Below are positions 35,320 to 47,639 of a stretch of 64,000 bases of DNA, piece after piece (position 1 is the first letter of the stretch; each line of letters opens with the position of its first letter). A program made the position numbers and the translations under genes. The notes beneath the pieces were generated by a model. That model saw nothing but the letters and a program-made list of their open reading frames with translations. It ran no database searches and was not told the origin of the DNA. Source of the stretch: Symsagittifera roscoffensis (Eukaryota; Xenacoelomorpha; Acoela; Convolutidae); the NCBI RefSeq assembly GCF_963678635.1, contig NC_087069.1, positions 33,189,090-33,253,089 on the forward strand, in the 5' to 3' direction.

Positions 35320-35532
35320 ATGGTCAAACTGTGGGATATTCCTTTTTTCCTCCCAAAAATGGCAAAGCAACATCTCAATCTGTTTGGTGTGTTAAGCATC
35401 CTTATGGAAAAAATTGTAGCAGTTTTTATGAAATATAAACTGAGCTCGAAAAAAGTTTTTGCTAAAATTTATGAAAAATTAAAAAATCTGTCTGAAATTT
35501 TGGAAAAGTTGGATGAATACGAATGCTCATAA
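35320..35532 (+). other. 70-codon open frame, unit A
   Basis: Begins MVKLWDIPFFLPKMAKQ and ends in a Lys/Leu-rich helix (KLKNLSEILEKLDEYEC). The unit B copy (41572-41787) differs at about ten residues. A Cys-rich piece (WSCNNCPFCPAK) lies in another frame just downstream (about 35577-35610). No family assigned. Confidence 0.25.
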
Positions 35533-36203
35533 TCATTTTGATTTTCAAATTTGAATTTCTTAGATGAAGAATTAGATTGGAGTTGTAACAACTGCCCATT
35601 TTGTCCTGCGAAAACTCTTCACTCTGCAGAAAGAAAAAAATTTGCATACGGAACATGAACTTGATGTATTTGGAATAAATTGTAAACCATATTAATCATT
35701 TTGTCTTGTTTTGTGTTATTAAAACTTGAATATTAATCATTATCAATTTTTTCATTCCAAAATTGAGATTGGTGATGAATGTGAATAGCAATTAAATTTA
35801 GGAAATTTTGTTTTTGATGAGAGAATCATGAACAAAATCAACGGAAGATTTTTGGACGAACAAGTAAAAGATCTCTGTTAAATTTCTGTGCAGATTTTTT
35901 GTCAAGTTTTTCCTACTAGCTTGAGAAATCGTTCGAATAAAATTATCCAATATATGCGAAGAAACAGCAGTTTGGGTAGCAAATTTATTGAGTACATTCG
36001 GTTATATTTTACCTTGTCCAAAGCTGTGAATAAATTAATTTCTGCATACAAATGAGTTTTTATTTCGCTAGTTGGTACAAATTGATCTGGAAAATAGCAC
36101 TCTGATTTTTATTGGTTAAAAGTTGGTATATCTTATCCCAAATTTGACAATTTTGTTTAAATTTTTATTAACATTATGAACCTCTTTATGCATTCAAAAG
36201 TTC

Positions 36204-36470
36204 ATCCAAGGATTTGACTTTGAACTGATTGAAAACCTTCCCAATATTAGAACAAAATACATGCTTTTATTTGATGACTTTTGTGAAGAAATTTCACACT
36301 CTAAATATTTTGTACAAATTGCTACTGCTGGAAGACACGGTGGACTGAATACAATATATATTAAGCATAATTTGTGTCAACAAAGCAAAGTGGGAAGAGA
36401 TGCAAAGTTACAAAATACACATATAGTCCTGTTGAAGTCACCGAAAGATGTTTTACACCATTATGTTTGA
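36204..36470 (+). pseudogene. Packaging ATPase C-terminal fragment, truncated by duplication
   Basis: FtsK/HerA-type genome-packaging ATPase fragment. The Walker B-like segment MLLFDDFCEE and the downstream conserved block TAGRHGGLNTIYIKHNL are visible. The reading frame is cut at 36458 where the next repeat unit begins, losing the last ~65 codons. No Walker A motif was recognised upstream in either unit, so the N-terminal half has decayed or lies in unrecognised frames. Confidence 0.75.
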
Positions 36471-37981
36471 CAAGCACTAAGTTCCACCATCTTCCACGTC
36501 TTCTTCCACAATTTTGTTCAAGTCAGGCACAGTATCATGGGTTTCCGTTGCTTAGCTCCAATATCTGAAAGTACTAACTGAACGAACGACAAAATATACT
36601 TTCTTCGTTTTGCGAAATGACGAATTGCGAAACTTGATGTAAAATTCAATTGTTTGTTTTTGATTGGCTTACAAAATTAGTGATTTAATCCAAAAAAAGC
36701 GTATTTATACTAACAATGACGTCATCGCCTACGCAGTTATACTTTAATGGTCATGACATCATCTCTTCTAAATAAATAACTTCAACACCTACGCAATTTT
36801 TTCTTCTATTCTGAAGACGTCATTGCCCACAAAAATTTCCTTCGAAAGTTCTAGTATTTTCCAGAAAGAGTTTCAAACAATCAGAAGACGAAAATTTGGA
36901 TAAAATATGATCAGTAATTTAAAAATATTAATTAAAACTATTTGAATTTTCTTGAGTTACTCTACACAAAAAAATATTCCGTGCGATTTCCTTTTTGATA
37001 AAGTAGATGTTGTTTCTTACTTTTTTCACATTTTTTAGGACATTTACTTTGTCCAAAACATAAATTTCCGACTAGGCAAAGGTCTTTTCAGGGAAAGTTA
37101 CATCAGCAAAGTGTGTACTTTCCAACCGATTATCGAGTATCAAATTTTTCAACTTACGGCTGAATTACACTTGCCAAGAAAAAATATTTGAATTATTTTG
37201 AAAAATTTGAAATTAATAAGAAAGTCATTTTAGAAAACTTTAAAGATTCCCTTTTATTCTCTATTCAATTCCCAAGTTTGTAATAACTCCCCTGCAAAGT
37301 TCATTTTTCCTCCATTTCTTTAAAAATTTTCAAAATTCAAACTCTTAACAAATAAGATTTGGGATAAGGTTTCCAGAAATTTGCTTTGAAACACTCATCA
37401 ACTTTGAGCTATCCTTTAAAAAAAACATCAAAACCAAGGGTCATCAAAACCTTTCATTTTTTTTGATACTTGTATTGACAATATTTCTTTTTTTTTACAA
37501 TAAACAACATGTGGTCATTCGTTTTTGCAATTTCCTACCTTTTTATTTTTACATATGTGGAAGATTCCTTAAAGGTAAAATTTTCTTTGATTGGATACGA
37601 CAACATAGGATAAATAAACAATTTTTTTGATTGGAAACGAGAAATTGTAAATCACGCCTTAAAAGGAAATTTACTTCTGTTTAGATACGACTGTTTATCA
37701 AAACTTCCCTATCGGGGAAAGCTGAAAGGAAGCTGAATTCTGATTGGATACGGCTACCGTTCATATACGAAAAGTCTATTTTCTTTGGCAAAACCTACAC
37801 AATTGATTTGAACGTACCCTTCTGTCTGAAGAAAAAATCATTTCGTTTTCAACTTTACTACCGTCATCTATCAGGGTCATTTTCCTTGTTCGATATTCGT
37901 TTACTCAAAAAGTTATTTCTTAGACTGATTTTCTCCGTTCAGAACAACAACCTCTCATACTTGGTCGAGTTTTTGCTCGAA

Positions 37982-38450
37982 ATGATGGCAATCAAGGTGC
38001 TCAAGTCAGTCTCTGATAATTTCATGGCTAAAATGGATGTCCCAATTCAAGTGCCGCACTAGATCAAAATTATGAGGGGAGACTTCAATGAACACTACCA
38101 GATGCAGGTTGACATCACCCAGAATTAGTTTGGAACGAAGGTAAAGATGTCTTAGAATGCAGAACAGATTGGGATGGACTATCCCGAGGTTCCCGATCCA
38201 AGATATGTGGTTCAACCTGTAAACGGTTTCCTTTTTTCCCTTGGAAGAAGAAAGATTTGTGGAAAACCCAATTACAGTCGAAGAAGATGAGTGGTCTCCT
38301 GAGCCAAGGACTCCAGTGAGAACTTGCAAAACTTTTCAGCTTCTGGACAGCTCTTTGATTTGTAAAAAAAAACTTGGTTGTAGTCTTATGTTTTCTATTT
38401 TTTTTTTCACCCAGTACTTTTATTGCCAAGAGATAGGAAAAAAGAGATAA
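37982..38450 (+). pseudogene. Unrecognised Polinton ORF relic, unit B copy
   Basis: Paralogue of 32264-32720 with its own lesions: the first frame stops earlier (TAG at about 38060). The downstream block (ERFVENPITVEEDEW, SPEPRTPVRTCK) is slightly better preserved than in unit A. Confidence 0.45.
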
Positions 38451-40329
38451 TGTATAAGATCATAAAAAAAGTTGTTAAAAAAAGATTGCATATGGTTTAA
38501 AAATCAAATTAACTTTGCAATTGGCAAAGTTTTTTACAACGTTTTTTCGCAAACATAGTAAAAAATAAATCAATTTTAACATCTTGTAAAAATCTTCACG
38601 ACGTTTTTGCACACCCCTAAGAAACTTCAACAAACTGTGCACCGTTAAATTTTGTCGCAGTGTTTTTACCACGCATTTTGAAAAAAAATTTAGAAAATGA
38701 ATATTGTAATTTAGAAAAAAATGTCTTTAATTTTTTAAAACATTTTTAAAAAAATTTGTACCAAAGTTTTTTGCACTGTTAAGAAGTAAAAACTACGAAT
38801 TTCTTTGAATACAATTTGATTTTGAAGAATTTCGTTTTTTTTTACAAGTGTGTTGATAAAAAACATCAGAAGAACAATGTAGTAAGATAGGGAGTAGCAC
38901 TCAAAGTCTTCAATAACGAGAGCAATTTAACAAAAATTTAAAAGTTTCTTTCAATAAACATTTCAAAAACTTTTGCTAGTGAATAAGAAAAGCGAAATTA
39001 GGTTTTGCAAGTTTTTCTAAAAAGTTACGAAAAAACTTGCTTCTTACCTACAATTTTTTGAAAAATTTTTCGAAATTGTTGAAAAACCAAAACAATTTTG
39101 CATCTTGTAAGAAATTATAATTAAGTTTTTGCAAGTTATTGAAAAAATCAAATCGAAATTTGCCTCTTGCAAAAAAATTTTTGCATAACTTTTCTTCAAA
39201 TATTCAATTGATAGAAAAACTGACACTCTCTCTAATTACAAAACATCACTATATAGAAAAATTGACACGCTCACTATTTACAGAGCCATAAAAATCAACG
39301 AAACAATCAACAACTTTCAAGAAATCAGACTCGTTGTTTGTGTTTTGAATTTTTCGAATCCTTTCTAATAAAGCTGATCCAAGAGTCTGGGTAGACGCAA
39401 GCTTCTGAGCAGAGCTGAGATGATTCCTATTGATTTTTTTTGTAGCAGACGTTTCTTTGCAACACTGAGTAGTTTTTCCGGTATTCTACATTTCAAGTTG
39501 TGTTCGGCTGGACGATTCACTTGATTGAAAACTTCACCTCTTGATGAAATAATATTGGAAAAATTCTGTTTTTTGTATAAAGTTTAAAAAATTCAACAAT
39601 TTGGTAAGTGAAAAGACGTTTCACTAACCTTTTAAATTTTTGATTGAGCGACTATCCGATTAATACCACGCGAAACTTGAAATTTTCCACTGAGCAGAAT
39701 AATGAATCGTTAGACACTTAGTAGTCGAAAATGACAATGAATTTTTCATAAACGTTTTCGAGACAGAGATAAAAAGATATTTTGCATTGTAATCCAAAAA
39801 AAAACAGATATATGCTTGACACATAGCAGATGCCATCACCAATTAATTCTTGAAAATGATTTTTATCTACATTCAAATAATTTTATAGTAGTTCTAGCAC
39901 CTACGCAATGATCATATTTGGATCATCACCTCCTCATTTTTCTGAATAAAGTTAAAATACATTGTTTGGAATGTACAGCGAGTCATCTATCATTCCTTTT
40001 TACTATATATTTTGAAATATTAACTTTTTGAAATATCTACTACTGATCAGTTGGCTCAAATCAAAATGTATTGAAGAAAAGATATCCTTTCCAACAAAAT
40101 TGAATTTGTTAAAAATCAAAGAAAAATTGGTCTCAAAAACCCTACAACGGAAAAATTTTACTTTGCTTCCTAGAGCTAAAGTAAAAGCAGTCGGGACAAA
40201 TTGAAAAATTCCAGCAAGTCTATCTTAAAACAAACAAAGAAGAAAGGATATCAATAAGTATAGAATAATTTTATTCAGTACGCTTGGACTCGTTCTTCTA
40301 TTGGAACCCTATTTTGACAAGACTCAACC

Positions 40330-40595
40330 ATGCAGCAGAAATTTGCGAACTGTCATGCGATGCATGACATTACAACATACATGAAGAGAAGGGTTTGTAT
40401 CACAATCAAGAAGTACAGTGTGAACAAGGCTCGCTACATTCAAAGTCGACTCTTCGCTGCAAAGGAGAAGTAAGGCTTAAAACAAATTGCCTATGTCAAC
40501 TGTACTTTGAACGAATTCAAAGAACTGGCCTTTCTGTTTGTTCAGAGACTTTCTGTGTGTTGAGAACTGCAATGTTCATTAACCTTGTTAAGTGA
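40330..40595 (+). other. Short conserved ORF segment, unit B
   Basis: Copy of 34074-34339 with one base change seen near the start. The same basic 47-codon frame is intact. Confidence 0.35.
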
Positions 40596-40624
40596 TGTTA
40601 TTACAGTGATTTTAGGTAATCTAG

Positions 40625-40894
40625 ATGATCATCTTCTTGAATCATTTAATAAAATCCATTGGTCTGAGCAGTTTTAAATCGAACCATGGTTTTTCCAGAA
40701 GACTTGTTTTAAAAATTCAAAATAAAGTGGGTCTTTATCATATCGTCCTACAAAAAAATACCCAGAAAATTTCGCTAACAATTTTGTTATCTCAAATTTT
40801 ACCAAAATTGCAAGATTTGGATGCAGACTCACAAATTTCTCAATTTGACTGGATTTGCTTCAAAATAGACGTAAATTTTTTTTTAATGTTATAG
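40625..40894 (+). other. 89-codon open frame, unit B
   Basis: Copy of 34369-34638, same length, no stop. The function is unknown. Confidence 0.3.
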
Positions 40895-41526
40895 TTCAGA
40901 TCTTTAAAAAAGGGAGCATGTAGATTATCGTAAGATAGAAGACACTTACAAAAACGATCAAAAATATCAGTTCGAAAAAGAGGAGTATGATAAACTGGTT
41001 AATTTCATCCCCTCAATTTTGTCTCATGTAGAAACATTCAAAAAATTTCTACCATTATTGATAAATGCACTGTAGAAAACGAATTTTTAGAAATTGAAAG
41101 AAGTTCTCAGAAATTTTGATTTGATTAAGCATGAATTTTCCTCGAATACAAAGTAAAGAAAACCCTTTTATTGTACCTGTTTTGTTTTGGACCCAAACAT
41201 AAATTTGAAATAAATGGGCCAAAATTTTCTTTTTGGGGATGTGATTGGATACAGAAATTTCTGTCTGGATTAGTTTTTCGCAAATTTTAAAATCTTCACT
41301 TTTCATGCAACTCTACATGATGCAGTTAGATCAGTGAAGTGTATTAACTTAAGGTACCTGGTTTTTGTTTTGTTTTACCTAGATTTCCTATTTTCCGTTT
41401 TCTGAACTGCTTTACTGTTATTACAAGAAAATTTATGAACAGTACATGCATTGTTCGATTGTTAGTCATTTTAAACAAAATTTTTAGCAAAAACGGTTAA
41501 CATCATGAGTCTGGTTAATTTCGACT

Positions 41527-41787
41527 TTGAGTGTTGCAAAACAAAGTAGTGAAAGATTAAGGAGCTTTAAAAAAATGATCAAACTGTGGGATATTCTTTT
41601 TTTCCTCCCAAAAATGGCAAAGCAACATCTCAATCTGTTTGGTGTGTTAAGCAACCTTATGGAATCAATTGTAGCAGTTTTTATGAAAAATAAACTGAGC
41701 TTGAAAAAGGTTTTTGCAAAAGTTTATGACCAATTAATTATTCTGTCTGAAATTTTGGAAAAATTGGATGAATACGCATGCTCATAA
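41527..41787 (+). other. 86-codon open frame, unit B
   Basis: Copy of 35320-35532 with a longer open N-terminus because a stop present in unit A is absent. Unrecognised. Confidence 0.25.
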
Positions 41788-42450
41788 GCATTTTGATTTT
41801 CAAATTTGGTTTTCATAGATGAAGAATATGACTGGAGTTGTAACAACTACCCATTTTGTCTTGCGAAAACTCTTCACTCTGCAGAAAGAAAAAAAATTGC
41901 ATACGGAACATGGACTTGATGTATTTGGAATAAATTGTAAACCATATTAATCATTTTGTCTCGTTTTGTGTTTTTAAAACTTGACTATTAATCATTATCA
42001 ATTTTTTCATTCCAAAATTGAGATGGGTGATGAATGTGAATAGCAAATAATTTTAGGAAATTTTGTTTTTGATGAGAGAATCATGAACAAAATCAATGGA
42101 AGATTTTTGGACGTACAAGTAATAGATCTCTTTTAATTTTCTGTGCAGATTTTTTGTCAAGTTTTTCCTACTAGCTTGAATAATCGTTCGAATAAAGTTA
42201 TCCACTATATGCGAAGAAACAACAGTTTGGGTAGCAAATTTATCAAGTGCAGTCGGTTATTTTTTACCTTCTCCACAGCTGTGAATAAAATAATTTCTGC
42301 ATACAAATGAGTTTTTATTTCGCTAGTTGGTACAAATTGATCTGTAAAATAGCACTCTGATTTTTATTGGTTAAAAATTGGTACTTATTTTCCCAAATTT
42401 GACATTTTTAAAAAAAAAATTTATTAACATTATGAACCTCTTTATGCATT

Positions 42451-42897
42451 CAAAAGTTTATCCAAGGATTTGACTTTGAACTGATTGAAAACCTTCCCAA
42501 TATTAGAACAAAATACATGCTTTTATTTGATGACTTTTGTGAAGAAGTTTCAAACTCTAAACATATTGTACAAATTGCTACTGCTGGAAGACATGGTGGA
42601 CTGAATACAATATATATTAAGCATAATTTGTGTCAACAAAGCAAAGTGGGAAGAGATGCAGAGTTACAAAATACACATACAGTCCTGTTGAATTCACCGA
42701 AAGATGTTTTACAAATCAATACATTGAGTCAACAGCTAGGCCTAGAATTTCAATTGAAAGAGTGGTATCAACATGCAACATCAGTTCCTTATGGTCATTT
42801 ACTCATTGTTTTAACTCCAAATACAGTTGATTTCCTAAGTTATTGCACAAAAAGCTATTCAGTTCCATCAAAATATGTCTTAACAGCCGGAACATAA
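42451..42897 (+). pseudogene. Packaging ATPase C-terminal half, unit B
   Basis: Same protein as at 36204 but reaching the natural end. It runs from FIQGFDFELIENLPNIRTKY through the Walker B-like MLLFDDFCEE, the conserved TAGRHGGLNTIYIKHN sensor region, LGRD/VGRD-type segment and a C-terminal block with TSVPYGHLLI, ending at TAA 42895. In Polintons and related viruses this ATPase pumps the genome into the capsid. The upstream part shows a frame change near 42450 (YEPLYAF in another frame). The N-terminal half with Walker A is not seen. Confidence 0.8.
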
Positions 42898-43810
42898 ACA
42901 AAAACTTCGGAAGATGAGCATATAAAACGTCTCTATGCTCCCAATTCTTTAACCGTTTCCCCAAAAAAATCAAAAACAATTCATCTTCCATTGTCAAAAA
43001 GTTTCATTTAGTTCCTCAGCGAGTGTCAAGTAAATTTGCTACGAGGCCAGCTACAGGATCTCCGAAAGGTAGACATTTTAAAATATCGAAGAGAAATATC
43101 AGAATTCAAACGAAGAAAAACTTAAAGCGTGAAAGGATAAATGTCTTAAGCTCACCTAAAAGCTTACAAATATTATCTCTTATCACTATTTTTGCCCTTA
43201 AACAATTGACATAGTTTGCTCTAATTCTTTAATCAGTTTATCATTCACAAAGTAACGCTCCCAAAAAAACCAAAACTGAAACAAACGCAAGAAAAATAGG
43301 AGATTGTGAAAGGATAAATGTCTTAAGCTCACCTAAAAGCTTACAAATGTTATCTCTTATCACTATTTTTGCCCTTAAACAATTGACATAGTTTGCTCTA
43401 ATTCCTTAATCAGTTTATCAATCACAAAGTACGCTCCCGAAAAACCAAAACTGAAACAAACGCAAGAAAAATAGGAGATTGTACCAAAAGGTTTTGATTC
43501 GATTTACAGTACTGTGAATTCGAGGTTGAAGAGGAGTAAAAATAAGCGTCTTATTGATTTTTTTTGAATTCTCCCAGAAATAAAATTATTCAGTCAGAAA
43601 GTATCAAATTAGATAATGGAGACACAAAAGAGTCTATTGAAGACTTTTTGCGTGCACTGAACCAAAAAATTACCGCTTTTCCAGATATTTACTTTAATGT
43701 TTTGGGAGCAACTTAAATTCCATTTAATTTTGTTATGAACAAATATGCCAAAGTGAAATACAGAGGATTTTGGATCCCTTGCAAAACCTGAAAAAGTAAG
43801 ACAGAACAAA
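42898..43810 (+). other. Stretch between ATPase and integrase relics
   Basis: Contains a 177-bp tandem duplication (43131-43482) and broken frames, including open pieces with plausible protein composition near 43598-43715 (KLDNGDTKESIEDFL) that I cannot assign. It may include the N-terminus of the integrase. Confidence 0.4.
43131..43482. repeat. 177-bp direct tandem duplication
   Basis: Unit beginning GAAAGGATAAATGTCTTAAG at 43131 recurs at 43308 with very few changes (a handful of substitutions and single-base indels near the end of each copy). It is much younger than the element's other repeats. Confidence 0.9.
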
Positions 43811-44709
43811 TTGCTTTCTAGGGGTAGATCAGCGTACGGTTCTGAGCGGAACTTGAGTAAAGCAAGAACTTGGTCAAAAAAGAAAGTAGGAATTTTTTTA
43901 TTAATCAAGAAACTTTATGTAAAGTTTGGTCCTCTAATTAAACATTTCCAAAGATTTCAAGCTTTTTCAAAAAAAGTCAATGAAAATTTGTATAAGGACT
44001 TAGTTTTTGTGGACAATAAGCGAGTCAAAACGAAGGAGTCAATTATTTATTGGTTGCTGTGATTTTTATCGCAATTTGTCAGAGTTCAAAAAAAGAAAGC
44101 AAAATATGTCGAAAACACTTTGCAAGCTATCAAAAAAAATGACTTCTCGATAAAAACACTCCTAAAAATGTTCGGGTTGATCAAGAACAGATTATGGGGA
44201 AATTTCGAAAAAATTTGCAAGGAGAAGGAAATTTAAGTTTACTCAACAATGAGTGAAACAAAAGCTGCATTTTCAGAGAGAGAGAGAGAGAGAGAGAGAT
44301 AAAAGAGACCAAACGACAACCAGAAGACAGAGCCATTCAATCATTGAAACTTATAATTTACCGCTACATAGAAGATCATGGTAAAAGTTTCATTCACAAG
44401 AGAACTCAATTTGTGTCTACAAGGAATTGTCGCGTCAATCACCTAGAGATGTCAAGAATACTGATTTCTTCTCAGTTCTGTAAAACATCTTCTAACAAAG
44501 TTTATGAAACCAAAATTCAAAGTTGGAGATAGAGTGAGAGTTTCTAAGAGCGATAGTCCTTTTCGAAAAGAATACAAACCAAAATTTACAGACTAGGTTT
44601 TTGAAAAATCGGCAATATCTACAAAAAAGCTTCCTAGATACATCATCAAAGATCTCGCGAACGAAAAAAGTATGGGAAAATTTTCCATATTCAAGGTAAT
44701 TCATTTTTA
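43811..44709 (+). pseudogene. int: Polinton integrase relic
   Basis: Retroviral-type integrase decayed beyond function. Identifiable parts: a core-domain strand with FVRVQ and YVENTLQAIKK (about 44080-44140), the segment LKMFGLIKNRLWGNFEKICKEK where the second Asp and GTEYGG would be, VYSTMSETKAAF-ER with the catalytic Glu region split by an (AG)n expansion, RAIQSLKLIIYRYIEDHGKSF, and the SH3-like C-terminal domain (PKFKVGDRVRVSKSDSPFRK at about 44512-44570). Stops interrupt at several points. The C-terminal domain matches the intact one at 63694-64000. Confidence 0.8.
44275..44299. repeat. (AG)n microsatellite within the integrase relic
   Basis: About 12 AG units, directly at the codons of the catalytic-Glu region (AAF-ER...). 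In frame it reads as Glu-Arg repeats. Confidence 0.95.
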
Positions 44710-44861
44710 AAACTAAAACTCTATCGATCGATTTTCATTGATTCTTTTACCATTGAGCTAGTTTCTAACTCTTCACTTGAATATTAACCAATTAATGGTT
44801 TTAGTTCTTTTACAATTTTTCTACCCGAAGAAATACATTTGAAAGGAGAATGCTAGGTTGC

Positions 44862-45470
44862 AATTTCAGAAACAAGTAATGTTGAACCAATACAAATTGA
44901 ACCAGGATTGTGTCCAAGTAATTTTGATTTAGTTGTAACAGTGAACAACAAATTTCGAGGTTGTCTAGGTGCTCAAGCGTTCGATTTAAAAAATGTATGT
45001 ATCAGTATATCAAAACACACAAAAGATTGCCGTATAATTACCTGAGGCTCAATCAGTGTTTATGATTCAAAGTTTTGTTTTGAGTCTAATTTTTGGTTGT
45101 GACTTAGAACAAAATTAAACAGGGGTTATAATGAGTGGAAAAGGACCGCATTATCCTCAGTTTTCCTACATTATTATGAAAAACATTCTTTGAATATATT
45201 TAGTGGTTTTACTGAAAATAACATAGTCGGTGATACAAAAACTCCGTTTTTACATTGTATTCCATTCATCTCCAAAGTAAAAAGTGGAGATGTAGTTTCC
45301 ACAGGACAGTACATGAATATTAGTCCATCACAAATTTATGGTTTTAGAATACTGTTAAAAACACTTTCAAGACAGAACTAGGAGATAGTACAGGATGAAA
45401 AAGACCATTTGCGCCCATAAGATTTACATAAGTTGTTCCCTTGTTCCGCAAGGTTTCTTATAATCATTTT
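44862..45470 (+). pseudogene. Penton-like minor capsid protein relic
   Basis: Fragments in changing frames. IEPGLCPSNFDLVVTVNNKF lies near 44890-44950 and, at 45190-45381, VGDTKTPFLHCIPFISKVKSGD, which matches the corresponding part of the intact penton-like gene at 62835-63731 (VGDAKAPLLRVI). It lies between integrase and core protein as in the second Polinton. Confidence 0.7.
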
Positions 45471-45533
45471 TGATTTTTAATTCATACGATTATGTTGCTC
45501 AAAATTCAGCTATTTTCCCCATTTTTCAAGGAT

Positions 45534-45777
45534 ATGCAAGGAAAATTTGGAAAAAGTTTTGGTGCTCTTGCACAAACTCTTGAGAGAACTGCAATCCCCT
45601 TTATTAAGAAATGTATAGTCCCAGCTGCAACAAGAACACACACATTTCAGAAACAATTGCGAGGTGGAAAAAAAATCTAAACATAGACCTAGTAGAAACA
45701 GATCCATATCTCAAGAAAGTAGTTAGAAAACCAGTCGCTCTCGCAAAGACATTTTTGACAATATAAAAAAGTTATAA
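45534..45777 (+). pseudogene. Basic core-like virion protein relic
   Basis: From ATG 45534: GKFGKSFGALAQTLERTAIP and FIKKCIVPAATRT match the intact protein at 62406-62828 (RGSGFGALAAGIGRVAIPFA, RRVILPAAKK). A frameshift after 45670 separates the basic, Ser/Arg-rich tail, which ends RKDIFDNIKKL before TAA 45775; the counterpart ends RADFFSNIKNDR. This glycine/arginine-rich family is the putative core or minor virion protein of Polintons. Confidence 0.75.
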
Positions 45778-45879
45778 GCCAAAGTAGTCATTTCCAGTAC
45801 GGCGCTTATACAAATTCCTAAAATTACAATTTTTTTAACTTGCTAAACGTTTTTGATAACTTCCCAGTCTTGGAAACTA

Positions 45880-47000
45880 TTATGTCAACTTACTCACAAA
45901 AATTGTCCCCAGTACGTCTCTAGATGAAAGCGGGGTTGAGTTTAAATTTGAAACAGATCGCAGTCTCTACTTGGGTATGCGGGATATATCTTAGTTTAAA
46001 GCTTCATTTATTCAAGTGAAGGTTGTTTGATGCCTTCAAAAGAGAAAAAGCAGAACATAAAACAAAATCCGAGGATGATTCAGATGAGGAACCAGAAAAT
46101 TATTTAACTTATGTAAACAATCTACTAAATTCACTATTCTCCAATTGTGAAACTTAATTTATTAATACAAAGGCTTACAACGCCAATGGATTATATTCTC
46201 ATAAGGCACAATTACCGAACGAATTCAACTCGTATTCAACTAGGAAAGGAATATTTGCTCGTCATTTTTTGACAGGCACCCGTTCACTGATAGAGCGAAT
46301 TCCTTAAGAACTGGGATAACTTTTTCACTCTATCGAAGGCTAGCCATTGGTTTGCTTACATGCGAAAAATTCTTGCAACCAAATACCAAAGTTCGAAATA
46401 AAATAACTCGAGTTAGACTTAATTTTCACATACTATCTGATAATCCAAATGTATGATTGAAAATTGTTGATTGTTCGCTGTTTACTAGAAGAAATTTAGT
46501 AGCTGAATCTAATCATCAATTCTTGCAATGGAATCTGGAAAGGGAACCTGCTCAATACAATTACATGAAAACTATAGAAAGAACCTTTATAATTCCATCT
46601 TGTCAAAACTTGTTTATTCAGGAAAATGTTTCCAATAATGCCCCAATCAGAGGAATAGTTGTTCCAATGAAAACAAATTTACATGCTGCGGGATGTTTTC
46701 ACAAAAAATTTTTCAATTATCAACAATTTCATTTCATAGAGCTTAGAATTTTTCAGGGTGGAAGAGCAATTGTTTCTTTTGATACAACTTAGATACGCCC
46801 TTATGTTACATCAATGAAAGCAAAACAGTTTAACGAAGACTTCCCAGCTCTTCCTATGGACAATTTTCAAAGTCACTATATGCTTTTTTTATGCTGAACA
46901 ATTGCATTATCCAGAACTTACTTGGGAAAGGTTGAGATTAGAAACTTTCATTGTTATTGTCTCTGTAAAAAACTTTTTCAGACCGAACTCTCTCAAAAAA
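45880..47000 (+). pseudogene. Major capsid protein relic
   Basis: Double-jelly-roll capsid protein in several frames: N-terminal part with VEFKFETDRSLYLGMRDIYL, LFSNC and YNANGLYSHKAQLPNEF (45930-46300), a middle/C-terminal part at 46457-46792 with YNYMKTIERTFIIPSCQNLFI and IRGIVVPMKTN, and a tail containing MKAKQFNEDFPALPMDNFQ (about 46815-46870). At least four frame changes and several stops. The order of blocks corresponds to the younger gene at 61107-62416. Confidence 0.8.
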
Positions 47001-47179
47001 GTAGACAAAGAATGCTGTTTAATTGAAAACCCGAGAATTTTTTTGTATTAGACTGTGAAACAGTGTTCAATCAAAAACCTATGTCCAGTTCATAAAACTA
47101 TTGTATAGGACTTTGTTTGTTCAATAACAAAATAGTGTCAGTTATTAATGTTACTTGTTTTTATCCTAAATCGCATTAG

Positions 47180-47515
47180 ATGGATAGTTTCTTACTTCCA
47201 AAAAAATTGAAAAAAATTCCAGAGCTTGAGTTCAAGTACGTGTTATCTCATCCTTCTGATAAATTACCTCAACTAACAAAATATTCTTTTGCAATAATCA
47301 ACTAAGCTCCAAGCAATGATAGAGGAGAATACTGGATCATAATTGATCAACTGGACAAACTCACTAATTTACTGATTCTTTGGGTCAAAAGAGAACACTT
47401 TAGTCCTTCCTATCAAAAAAATATTGAGGAATGGTTCCCAGAAACTACAAAAACTAAAAACTCCTCTTCTTAATTTCTACCAGAGACACTTGAATAACAT
47501 TGATGATGTGCAGGT
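47180..47515 (+). pseudogene. Adenain-like cysteine protease relic
   Basis: From ATG 47180 the frame encodes a His-lacking degenerate version of the maturation protease (SFAIIN-stop-APSNDRGEYWIIID, where GTHWIVI is expected). The C-terminal Cys region is not recognisable. Position (last gene before the right inverted repeat) supports the assignment; sequence alone is weak. Confidence 0.5.
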
Positions 47516-47639
47516 TTGAATTTTATGAGTGTTTTCATGCACAAGTGTAGTTTTTTTTATTTGTAAATTAAAACTATTGCAGTAAATTTAATATACGATC
47601 CGGTGATTTATATACTTTCTTTGTAACTGTTTTGTCGTT

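Larger units (their letters stand above)
30780..36457. repeat. Tandem segmental duplication, unit A
   Basis: About 5.7 kb, collinear with unit B (36466-42713). It starts about 60 bp upstream of the polB start codon and ends inside the ATPase reading frame, so the duplication truncates the ATPase of this copy. It lacks about 560 bp present in unit B at 39064-39622, probably lost by deletion near 33340. Divergence from unit B is uneven. Confidence 0.92.
36466..42713. repeat. Tandem segmental duplication, unit B
   Basis: About 6.25 kb. From the second third onward the offset to unit A is a constant 6,256 bp (for example 34139 against 40395 and 36261 against 42517). At its end the ATPase frame continues past the duplication border into unique sequence, showing that unit B holds the original junction and that the copy junction lies at 36458-36476. 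Confidence 0.92.
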
